Assembly (NCBI GenBank): GCA_030248135.1
Contig: JASANC010002240.1
Location: 27,402-91,401 of the forward strand
Origin: Theristus sp. LFF4_11
Lineage: Eukaryota > Nematoda > Chromadorea > Monhysterida > Xyalidae
Length of the DNA stretch: 64,000 nucleotides
Reading direction: 5' to 3'
The position numbers and the translations under genes were made by a program. Shown here one piece after another: positions 26,901 to 37,224 of the stretch (the first letter of the stretch is position 1; each line of letters starts with the position of its first letter). The notes beneath the pieces were generated by a model. The model saw only the letters and a list, made by a program, of their open reading frames with translations. It did no database searches and was not told where the DNA came from.

Positions 26901-27157
26901 GGCCCAATCACCGTTTGTGGGCGGAGTGCATATGTGGTGATCGCAAAGTTGAGCAACAGATCACCTCATTCTCAATCAGTCTTGTCATTATTCCATTCGG
27001 CAGACAAATATTTTCGCTGTTCCGCTGTGTTTAAGCTGCGACCGATCAAACATTCGAACTTCCAATATTCCTAACTTTTACAGAACGTCTTCGACAATTT
27101 CGAATCAAATAAAATCTGAACACCAACAATCAAAAAAAAACAAAAAAAAATCCCGCG
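23969..27157. other. No gene seen; 3.2 kb spacer
   Basis: Only one short repeat, near 24165-24200, with the CGTCAGTATGAAC terminus. No multi-exon model could be supported. Confidence 0.4.
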
Positions 27158-27933
27158 ATGCAGCCAGCAATGTCGAACAGTTCACTGCAGCTGTACCGTG
27201 AGCCGTCACTTCTCACCGACGCAACCAACTGCGACTTGTTGTCCACGAGCACCTGCTCCTCTTCCTGCTCCTCATCCACGGACGATTCCAATTCGTCGCT
27301 GATTCGTCGCCGTCGTCGTCGACTCTGCCGCCGTGTGTCGCTGCGGGGTGCCGCCGTCAAATCCAACTGGACACGCCGCCGGGCGGAACTGTCGAAGCTG
27401 CGGGCGAAACTGCCGGCTGGCATTCGGCGGGCGGCACGCACCGAGATTGACGTCGTCTACGCGACAGCCGCCTACATCAGAGTGCTCGAGATGGCCGTTC
27501 AAGCGCAGATTAGAGCGGGAAAACTGCCGCAAGGTTCGTTTTTTGCGATTGCAGTGGTGGCTTTTGGGTGAAGAATTCTCTGAAGCGGCATTCATGGAGC
27601 TTGAAGTGCTGGCGTGTCGCTTCGCTTCACATCCATGACGCAAAAAAGACAGCACAGCTTTAGCGTACGCGTGCATGAGTGGGCCGCCTTTATTTTGCAA
27701 TGACTGATTTTTAACGCCGAACGTTGAGTTTGGCTGCCTACGTTTTAGTTACGCAGCCCGGTGCGATGGCATCTCGCTTTTTGGATAAAAATGTAAATGA
27801 AAAATCGCACCCATCCTCATGTTATGACATGAATTTCACAAAACCTTTCTTCTGATTTTTAGATTCCCTGATGCAAGCTCGCATGCAAACGCTGACCGTT
27901 GACTCGCCGGAGGCGTCAGAGCAATCGAACTGA
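27158..27933 (+). CDS. Divergent helix-loop-helix protein, member 3
   Basis: Exons 27158-27533 and 27863-27933 join in phase 1 (148 aa). Ser-rich N-terminus, an Arg run (residues 50-55), helix 1 at about 73-86 (RRRAELSKLRAKLP), a short loop, and helix 2 at about 96-115 (EIDVVYATAAYIRVLEMAV). Exon 1 ends with QIRAGKLPQ|, matching the intron position and phase of the two paralogues. Exon 2 (acceptor TGATTTTTAG) encodes DSLMQARMQTLTVD... and stops at 27931-27933. It lies on the opposite strand from the other two. The nearest AATAAA downstream, at about 28188, falls inside a MITE. Confidence 0.8.
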
Positions 27934-28163
27934 AAAAAAAAACTAAAAATCACTGAACTGCATTCTGCATCATCGTTTATCAACTGATTTTTGTTGTGCC
28001 TAACGGAATGGACTTGTTGCGGGTCGCCCGCTCTGTCTTAAGTGTTGTGCTTGCTTACAACGCCACGAATGCAACTGTGATAATTCACCAATCAGCAAAT
28101 CAATTCCGAAACTGCACCAGATGAAACAACCGATCAGTACTTGATTCCATTGAATCCGACTGA

Positions 28164-28618
28164 TACCGTATTACCCCCAATAAACCCTCATGGGGGATTA
28201 ATACGTCAGCGACTTACGGTATTATTGGTGGGGGGATTATTGGTGGGGGGGGGGTTTATTTACAAAAAAATTCTAGGGGTGGGGGTTTGTTGAAAAATGG
28301 CAAAAATACATTGCATAGCAGGCAAGAAAGTCGCAGAAACTTCTACTCTACATAGAAATTTCCTTTTATAACAGCCTTTTGTAATGAAATTACTATTAAC
28401 TCACCCATTTGGGGCCTTTGGTAGCACAATTTCATCATTTTCACTGCAACCAGCCACTGAATTCGCTGGGTATGTGTTTCAAACAGGTCTCCAATAATCC
28501 CCCATGGGGGATTATTTGTGGGGGGGATTATTCGGAAACTGGTCGGGGCCGGGGGGGTGGGGGTTTATTGGTGGGGGGGGATTAATGGTGGGGGGGGTTT
28601 AATGGGGGTAATACGGTA
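28164..28618. mobile_element. TACCGTATTAC MITE, copy 1
   Basis: Bounded by inverted TACCGTATTACCCCC / GGGGGTAATACGGTA. The ends hold G runs and AATAAACCCCC; a conserved core around AATTTCATCATTTTCACTGC is shared with copies at 38582-39000, 49737-50175 and 55126-55577. It has no coding capacity. Confidence 0.88.
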
Positions 28619-30722
28619 AAACTGAATATTATTCAATTGTTTTTCAACTGTGATGCCATGAATTTTACTGTTTTTCTGTTGAAACAATGTACTAAAAAAT
28701 ACACACTGCTGCGTTTTCATTCTTATCACCACAGTGTTATGGTGACCTTCTCGCTGCCTGCAATACATTTCTGCAAATATTGTCGTCTGTAATGTTCGAC
28801 GGTGGAAGATATTTCTCCAATGATGGGTTCAACAACCTTGACAACATCCTTTAAGAGCGTGTTTTCTTTCTTGTTGGATCTGAATGTTCAGGTTTATTGA
28901 TTTTGTTAGATTGTACAACTGCGGTCTCTATTCAATAGCATCTCACCTTTTGGCTGGAATTCTTTATCATAATTTTACTCTGTAAAATGTTTGATATCGC
29001 GTATTGTCGATTCAAAAAAGCAACGAAATGTGTTGAGCGTTGTTATATGTCTGTATTTCGTATCCAGAGTTAGTGTATCACTGAATGAGGAAAATAAATG
29101 AAGATTGTTCAAATTGATAATCGCAAGTTTTGATGACTTCAGTATTGTTTCAACACCAGTGACACAAACACGGTACACACACCACAATCACACAATCAAC
29201 AAAGAAAACTAATGAATTTTAGCCTTGAGACGAACTGTTTTTAGCTATTTTATCAGACCGGAAACGCATGCCATAAATTTTAGTGGAAATCATGTTGAAA
29301 ATCGTGTGTGATACGTGTATCATCAATCTTGCTTTGTACGCACTCGGTGCGGAAGGATTAAAAAAACGCATGGTACTTCCACTCACATAAGCCTCCGGAC
29401 CCGGTGAACAATTGATTTTCAGGGCCATAATGACAAAAAAACGTGTCGATAATCTTTGTAATTATGCGCGTACACGCATTCGCTCAGCATTCTGTTTGAT
29501 CTTGTTCTCATTCTCTTTGTGTTCACTTTGTCGCACAATCAAAAAAAAAACACGGCAGTTTCAGGCGAAAAACCAAAACCTTCGATCTGCTCCGACGACA
29601 GTCTGGCGCCGGACCCACGGGGAGCACACGCCGCTTCCTGGGTGGGCCACTCATACTGACGTAACGGTGTGCATTTTTTTACAAGCATGTTCATTTGTTT
29701 TCCATTGTAAAGTTCCGCGCAAGCTGCAATTATTTATGGCTTTGTTATTGAGAACAGTGTTTTTTCTATCCCACAACACTTTTCGTTTGTTGTTTTGCGG
29801 CCATTGATTGCACAAGACTCAACAGTTTTCATTCCAAGAAGCACGATTTTTACGATTCGCGGAGTCGGTATTTCTGTATTTACAATAGTAGCTCACATGC
29901 CCACATACAGCTGTAGCTTTTGATTGCAGTTTGCTGATTGGCCAGCCAATCAGCAATTCAGATTTGAACGGTGTGTTTTGTGTGGGCTGCTTCTGCTCCA
30001 GGACACTAGGCAGTGCAAAAAAGTGGACAAACCGCAGCGCATTGAGCGCAAAAAATATGTAAATTTTGTAGTTGCAAAACGAGACAAGATGAAACGCATA
30101 CAAATTTGAAACACATGCAACTTTGAAATGTGTCGACGACACACACGGCAGCCTGGTTTTGAATTTATGACAGCCACTAAACACAACATTTGCGCGCAAT
30201 AAATCGTGCCGTCAGTCGCTAAACCGATGCACAAAAACACCTGTCTGACTGTTTTTTTCAACGAAAAAACGTAGCAATTTCTGGCAAAAAATGACAAATG
30301 AATGTCGGTGCAAGTTTCCCAGGAAGCAGCACAAGGTGATCAATTGTTGTGTTGTTACAAATTGTCTACTCCTGTTTCCGATTTGCAGCGACAGTTGTTG
30401 TTTGTGTTTCAACTGAGCAACAAGTGCAGTTTATTATTCGGAAGAAAACGGCGAATTTTTGAGCAACGAAAAAGCGGTTTGTCTCATTTGTGCAACACCA
30501 AACAAATGCTGCGCGTGTGGGCGGGTGCACCAATATGCTTGTGGCTTTTTGACCAGTGGCAAAAGTGGTTCTTCGACCAAAAAAATAGTGGATTTCTGAG
30601 TGAAATTACTTTTTTCGAATTCTCAAGTGCCCGGTGCGACATTTTGGTTTTGCAGTGATTTGGTGTTGGTTTGCCTGGCAAATCGGTTCAGAACACGCAA
30701 AACATACAGCAGCGTTCATGAG
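28619..30722. other. No firm gene; weak coding-like stretches
   Basis: A plus-strand segment at about 29568-29661 after acceptor GGCAGTTTCAG reads EKPKPSICSDDSLAPDP... to a stop and could be a terminal exon, but no partner exon was found. Minus-strand ORFs at 29219-29428 and 28975-29187 are also coding-like; see the separate entry. Confidence 0.3.
28975..29428 (-). CDS. Possible two-part ORF, not recognised
   Basis: The ORF 29428-29219 begins with an ATG (MALKINCSPGPEAYVSGS) and that at 29187-28975 ends TIRDIKHFTE. Both look more protein-like than neighbouring ORFs, but I could not find donor and acceptor sites that join them in phase, and no domain is recognisable. Confidence 0.22.
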
Positions 30723-30984
30723 TACCGTAAAGTCTTGCATATAAGGTCTCCTTATATAAATTTGAAAATCAAAAATTTAAAAAGTGGAATTTTGTGTGAC
30801 AACCTTATAAGTGGGAGGAGGTCTTATAAAGCGAAGATTAGGAATTCCGAGCCTTATAAACGGGGTTGGATTTTGACCAAGTCAAAAATTTGAATTTTTT
30901 GGTTTCCCGCCGTGTGACACTCCGCCCACTTTTGGGTGGGGGTCTTATAAGTGGGAGGAACCTTATATGCAAGACTTTACGGTA
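30723..30984. mobile_element. TACCGTAAAGTCTTGCATATAAGG MITE, copy 1
   Basis: A 262-bp element with inverted ends TACCGTAAAGTCTTGCATATAAGG. Inside, the motif CTTATAAGTGGGAGG appears twice and a conserved CCGCCGTGTGACACTCCGCC. Copies are at 48206-48440 (right end decayed) and 62705-62971 (near identical). Confidence 0.88.
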
Positions 30985-31984
30985 TCCAGATTTTGGTAGC
31001 ATATGTTTTTTTAAAAGAGTTTTGCATTGTATTCTTGAATATAACATTTACTCCACAAGTTTTAGCTAAAAATTGACCGAAAAGTCTCTCAGAGGTTTTT
31101 TCCATGGTAATCATATTCGCCCCCACAAAGAGTTTCACCGCGTGTTCCCTGCGGTGTTCCGTGCCATAAACCGCTGTCGCAACAAATTCATGCAAATTCA
31201 AATGATTCCGATTTTATGGCCGCTCGCGTCGTTGATTTGACGCGCGCAAAAAAACACGATTTTGCAACAATTTCCATATGCAAATACCATAAATGGTCGC
31301 GTTTGGTTTGGGTTTGGGTGAACTTGAAAAAAACCTGCCATCAGATCACACGCGAACGTAGTGCGTGTGTTTTTTACAACGCCTCTGTGGAATTTTGCAG
31401 AAATGGAAATTTTGATTTTGCGTCAAAAAAGCATGCACAAAACACACGTACAAAAACAACTGAGACGCGCACAAAGAAAACAGCATCTGTCTGATTTGTT
31501 GCAAAATGCAAATCTGTCACACACGAGGGCTATTAGGCAAAAAAACATCTGAAAACACCAACAACCCATGTGTTCATGAACGCGCCTACCTAATACACTA
31601 TACTGTAATTTGTTCAGTGGAATTTTGTTTACGAGTGCAAATTCAACCACTGCAACCAAGCATGTCTGCACTTTAACAACCAATTAGCGCGCCACTGTCA
31701 ATTGCAGACCAGCTATAATGACGACTGTCAAAATAATACAAGGAGCATGCGTTGGGTCTCGCCACGATCTTGTTGCACCACTCTCTAGATCTGATTTGAC
31801 GTCCAACTGATTCAACAATCGTATTCTAATACTTGCGTTAGCGGCTTTTCATTACAATCACAGAACACGCAATAATACCGTGTCAGTGGTAATACGCGGT
31901 GGAAACCATATTCGGCGTCCCTTTAAAATTTTTGACGTTGAACTGCCAGTGTAACTGTGCATTGCATGCGTTCTTTAAAGTTAT

Positions 31985-32440
31985 TTGAAAAGCACACTTT
32001 TCACAAAAAACCATGCGTTTTTCGTTGTGTATTTACCGGCAGTAAATAGACTGCGTCTAGTCGTGGCATACGGTAATAAATTTCCAATCATCAAATCGTC
32101 ACGAAATGAAAAACGATTCCGTGGCAATAAATCTCAAGAAAACAAGAGACGAACAAAAGAAAGAAGAAACTTTTTTTCAGCCACCCATGCGATTGTCACA
32201 CTTGCAACGGTAGACGCTGGAATACGAAGATATATTCGGCTATTAGGATGCTCTAAACCTGCTTGGCAATCATGCTACATGCGATCGTGTATAACTCTGC
32301 ATGTTTTGAGAAATATTATGTTCATAAACAATGCTGTTTGCATGAATCTTGATGAAAGAACCTGGAAAAGCATAGCGAAAAGAAGTTTTAGAACAATTTC
32401 AATTCAACATCCTTTGAAAACATTGTTGATGTCAGTATGA
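31985..32440 (+). CDS. Hypothetical ORF, 151 codons
   Basis: An uninterrupted ORF whose C-terminal half (VDAGIRRYIRLLGCSKPAWQ) looks protein-like. No domain, no splice partners, and A-rich codon use. It may be a retroelement remnant or chance. Confidence 0.22.
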   Translation: MKSTLFTKNHAFFVVYLPAVNRLRLVVAYGNKFPIIKSSRNEKRFRGNKSQENKRRTKERRNFFSATHAIVTLATVDAGIRRYIRLLGCSKPAWQSCYMRSCITLHVLRNIMFINNAVCMNLDERTWKSIAKRSFRTISIQHPLKTLLMSV

Positions 32441-35400
32441 CCAATCAGCGCACGCCATTCAAATGCAGTCAACCAGCTAGTTGCACAGAATAGAAATGTA
32501 CAGCGGGCAGCTGCTTTCGCACGCGTGTACACCCCGGGTGTTTTTTTTCGCCCATCAATAAATGCGTAATCGGTTGGTGGCTGGGAACGCACATCAGTGG
32601 ACGATTTTTTGTTTCTGAACTGTACCGTAATGGCACTCAATTTGTATTTTTGGATACTGTATGCCTGCAGAAGTGTTTCACGGCAGTTGCACTGATTGAA
32701 CCGGCTGCAATGTGATTGAATGTGGGTGCCAAAAGTGTTTTGATTCAAATCATTGTCTTAGTGAAAGTTTCAATTTATGTTCATACTCCCAAAAATTTCC
32801 TTTCGCGTGCCCTTTTACGTGCCATGCGGCTTTGGAATGCCAATTTTCGCGCCATGCCAATGTGCTAGTGCATGACAAACGTATTGAGAAATGAGTCAAA
32901 AAAATCTATTTGGATTTGTGTATTTTTATTTTGGATTAAAGCGATTCGAGAGCTGCAATCTGGGGTCAGTGTACCCATTAAATCAACAGTTTCAAAAGTG
33001 ATAACCTCTTATTATTGTCGTTGCTACACGCAAGCGTTGCTGAACAGAACCAGGATGATTAAGGGGATTGAAAACGATTATTTTCACGTTTATAGATTAC
33101 TGAATTAGGTGAATGCAACACAAACATTCAGGAATCAAATTAACATACAGTTGCACAACAAGTGTACTCACAATAATTCATTGCAATATGCTGTTGTATT
33201 AACACCTTCATGCGGAGAATAATTATGGGATTTACCCCTGGAGGAAGTATACCCGCTGAGTTGCTTAATTATTCTGCACCAAGGGTGGTATGGGAAGAAT
33301 AAACTCTGTACCTGTAATTTCCGGGGCATCATACTTCGGACTAAGAACGTCAAATGCATCATCTCAAGCAAGCAATAATTGTTTCGAGTTGAGTCTTTCG
33401 TAACTAACTATCTAAGTTGTTCAAAAAACTAAAAAATGTTGCAAAAAATAATGTCATTTTACATCGTGATATACAGCTTGGGTCTGTGTTGCTTCTACTC
33501 GACAACACCAGGTTCACGGTCTGAACTAATTTTGAGACACCGTCACTCGAATTAACGCCATTTGCAATAATTATTACAATATTGCCTGGAAAAAGACAAT
33601 GCTCACGCACAATGGGGCCGTGATTGGGGGTGGGGTCGAAACTCCAGATTTCCATTGAAAGTGGCAACATGATGCGTAGCGGCATAATTCGATGCAACAC
33701 TTTCTCACGACATTCGAGGTGCGCATGCACGTGCAACATCGACAGACAACATCTGGCCATAAACATATGCAGTAGTATCTGGATAGCGCTGCGCGAAATT
33801 GATGGCATGATCATGCATTTGTGAACGTTGCCAAAATGCATTTTTGCGCAACAACACCACTTTCCCACGGTCACACGACCGCTGCAATCATATCGTGTGT
33901 TTTCATGTTCAATAATAATAGCACATGGAAAAACATGAATGAGCTTTGTTGTTGTTTTGCGCAGTTGTTGCGTCTGCATCAACATGTTTGTGCAACACAC
34001 GGTCAGCTGTATCAGATGGCGGCGACATGGGAACTGATTTACCGCTATATTCCATCAAACAATTGAATGACCGACTGGTTGGTGACAATTAACCGACTTT
34101 GGGACGTACCGTAGGCCCATGGCAACGGTACTTGGTCTCGATACGATCCTACTAAACATATCGGGGCATACTGTACTCTGATGGGCAAACATCTGCGATT
34201 GCCGAACCACATTGAACGAAACGTTTTTTAACTTGGCTGATTACTAATGACCATTTGAACAGCTCCATTAAAAAATTTCACTTGAAACAGTTCTATAGTG
34301 TGCTCGCTTCGATTGATATGCTACTGTATCGTTACTGATCCGGATATTCCGATATTCCAGTAATGACGGACGCTGAAAAAAACCCAATGCGCATTCCAGC
34401 CAGCAACAAACAGCCAAACCTGCATAGTCAATCAATGTTTAGTTTTCAAATTTGTTCAGTGCACATCAAAACCAATTGAGGGTGACATGACACTATACTA
34501 CAACAGTAATAAAAAAAGTGAAATTTTCAATTTTCACACACGAACTGCTGAAGTGGAAAATTATAGCCAATCTGGGCGGGCATCAACGCAGTCTATCAAA
34601 AATGTGATTGTGTGCAGAGCTTGTTTCATGCCAAAAATTTCAAAGTGAATATTTTGTTTTAACGTACATTGAATGTTAAAAAGGTTTTCATCTTGCTAAG
34701 TTTTAGCACACAGGAGAATATACCTTGAAAAAACCTTAAAATTTTTTAACAGACATTTAACTAGAAGCACTTAATCAGAACGGTTCTATTGAAACTCACT
34801 GTGGAACTTTCAGCTTCAGTCTACAGGAGTTTCCACCCACAGATATTACTACTGCGAGGGAATGATGAATTTAAGCGTGGATTCTCACAGAAAGTCTGGA
34901 GCGGACTGGAGGGCTGCCATTGAAACCTGTCATGAAGTGTCATCACTCATTATTGCGCGTACAGTGAAACACACAACACACACAACACACTACACTTCAA
35001 AAATGAAAAGTGCCAAAAATACATACCTGTGACGTGAAAGAAAAGGCGTTGTTGACAGCAGTCGCACTAGGTAAATTCGAAGTGTCACTTGATTGCTCAT
35101 ACTGAGTAAATTTTGGGGGCGGGGCGGGGCGGGGGCGTAGGGTTTGAAAAAAAAGTGAAAATCCCATTTTTTAACTAAATTTTTTTAATTACGGTAATTG
35201 AAAAAAAATCCAATTCCAAAATGCCGGAGGAAAATCGCTTTGCCTACATTACTAAACCAAAGCCAAGTTTACAGTCTGTTTTGTTGTTTAGTTCGGTTTC
35301 AATGAAGTCGTTGTAGGTTCCTAATCCTAAGCCCAATCCTAATCCTAATGAAGTCGTTGTAGGTTCCTAATCCTAAACCTAATCCTAATCCTAAGTGAAG

Positions 35401-35553
35401 CCTTTTTAACAAAGTGAAAGTGCCTTGATTGACAGCTTTGTTGAAGGGGTGAAACATTGGGATCAGGGATCAGCTCCAGCTTCGGTTTAGCTTTGTAGTT
35501 TTACGGGAAAATCTGATGGTCGACAAAAATAGGTTCATTCATTCGGTTCGGAC
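32441..35553. other. No supported gene; 3.1 kb
   Basis: A 198-codon minus ORF at 33404-34000 is open but has no recognisable domain or splice context. Positions 35300-35396 hold a duplicated AAGTCGTTGTAGGTTCCTAATCC unit with CCTAAT-like hexamers. The rest is AT-rich. Confidence 0.4.
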
Positions 35554-36385
35554 CAGTAGCGAAAGCGGGACCTCGGGTGAGGGGGGGGGTGTTTGCCTGC
35601 CTAATTTTAGAGGGGGGGGGGGTCAGGTGCCTTCTCGGTGAGGGGGGGGGGTGCACGGGGCACGGGCAGCAAATTTTCCTGAGGGGGGGTGCACTCAGTA
35701 CCGTGGGCGAGGGGGGGTGGGGGGGTACACCCCCCCCCCCCAGAGCACCAGAGTCCGTGGGGGGGGGGGGGGGGGGGGGCACCGTGCCACCCCCCCCTAA
35801 AACCGGGCACCCCCCCATCGGACCCCCCCCCCTCGAAAATTTGGTTGACACCCCCCCACACCCCCCCCAAAATTTTCCGTACACCCTAAAATGTTTTTCG
35901 AAAATCATGATTTTTTGTCTATAAAGTCCATAATATAAGCTGAATATATGATAACTTGACCATCTTCATTGTAATTTCAACGATTTTGCAGCAAAATTTG
36001 GCGTTTTTCCTTCAAAATTTAAGCGAAAAATTATCATGGGGGGGGGGGGTGGGGGGGGGGCCCCCCCACACAAAATTTTGAAAAAATGCACTCCCCCCAT
36101 GGGACCCCCATGGGGGGTTCCCACGTTACCACAGGTTGGACCCCCCCTCACTTTTTGGTCGGCACCCCCCCCCCCCCCCACGGCACCATCCCTTCGAAAA
36201 TTGTTTTGGGCCCACGGTACTGGGTGCACTGGCAGAAAAATTTCGTGAGGGGGGGTGCACGGGATCGCACGGGTAATACCAAATTTTTGCCTTAGAAAAA
36301 CACAGAAATTCTTGTAAAATACAGAATATTTTGTGCAAACAAGCTGCTTGTTTGGTCAGAAACAACAAAATCTATGCAGGGACAG
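35554..36385. mobile_element. G/C-run element, second copy, interrupted
   Basis: Begins with CAGTAGCGAAAGCGGGACC, the same terminus as the element at 6534-8075 (inverted), and continues with that element's sequence interspersed with G/C runs up to about 20 bases. Positions 36290-36385 match 7826-7925 inverted. A foldback element abuts at 36386. The glycine- and proline-rich ORFs here are translations of homopolymers. Confidence 0.7.
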
Positions 36386-36969
36386 CATAGTTGTTCCAGA
36401 GCCGAGGGGTTGGGGGGGGGGCCGATATAGATAGCTGGAGCAAATTTTCTAGATAGATAGATAGCTGGAAAATTTTGGGGGGGGCCGCGGGGGGGCCATG
36501 TGACGTTGGGGGGGGCGGTCAAAATTTTGAAATTAGATAGATAGATAGCTAAAACGCTAAAAAGCTATAAAAACAGCAAAATAATGCTTAAAATATGCTG
36601 AAAATCAAGTATAAACGCATATTTTGCCTAAAATTAGCAAAATTTTAACGAATTTCGAGCAACAACGGTCAATTTTGGTCAAAAATTGACTCATTTTATA
36701 TCTTCGAAGACAAAAATTTTCAGATAGATAGCTGGCTGAGAAATTTTTTCAGATAGATAATAGCTGAGCCGAAAAAACTTCTCTGATAGAGATAGATTCG
36801 AAAATTTTTTGGGGGGGCCCGCCCCCCCCCCCACGCCCCCCCCCCTAGAACAACTATGGCCTTCCCCGCGGCCCCCCCAAAATTTTCCAGCTATCTATCT
36901 GTCTGGAAAGTTTGCTCCAGCTATCTATATCGGCCCCCCCCCCAACCCCTCGGCTCTGGAACAACTATG
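36386..36969. mobile_element. Foldback element with CATAGTTGTTCCAGAGCC ends
   Basis: The ends CATAGTTGTTCCAGAGCC (36386) and GGCTCTGGAACAACTATG (ending 36969) are exact inverses. The arms extend about 100 bases through G/C runs and (GATA)n patches such as GATAGATAGATAGCTGG. The interior is A/T-rich, with no ORF. Confidence 0.8.
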
Positions 36970-37224
36970 AAAACAGAGGTATTTTACGCACGCTCGCTCA
37001 ATCAATCAGCGATGGGACAGCAAGCTCAAGAGCAAAAAGCGTTGAACAAAACAATGGCTGAGGCTGAATCAAGTTGCAAGCAATGGGGCGGACCCGGAAG
37101 TCGGTTTTGCACTTGTTACAATTATAGAAGAATTGAAGATTTTTAAGCAAATTATTTTTGTTTCTGCCGTGACAAATAGCCAAAAAACCCAATTTAATTG
37201 TTGTTTGAGATTATAAAAAATTAG

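Noticed and set aside
33404..34000. 198-codon minus-strand ORF
   Set aside because: Long for chance, but with no recognisable domain, no splice partners and antisense ORFs in the same span. Not listed as a gene.
35577..36300. Gly/Pro-rich proteins on both strands
   Set aside because: They are translations of G and C homopolymer runs inside a repeat; frames are open on both strands because the runs lack stops.
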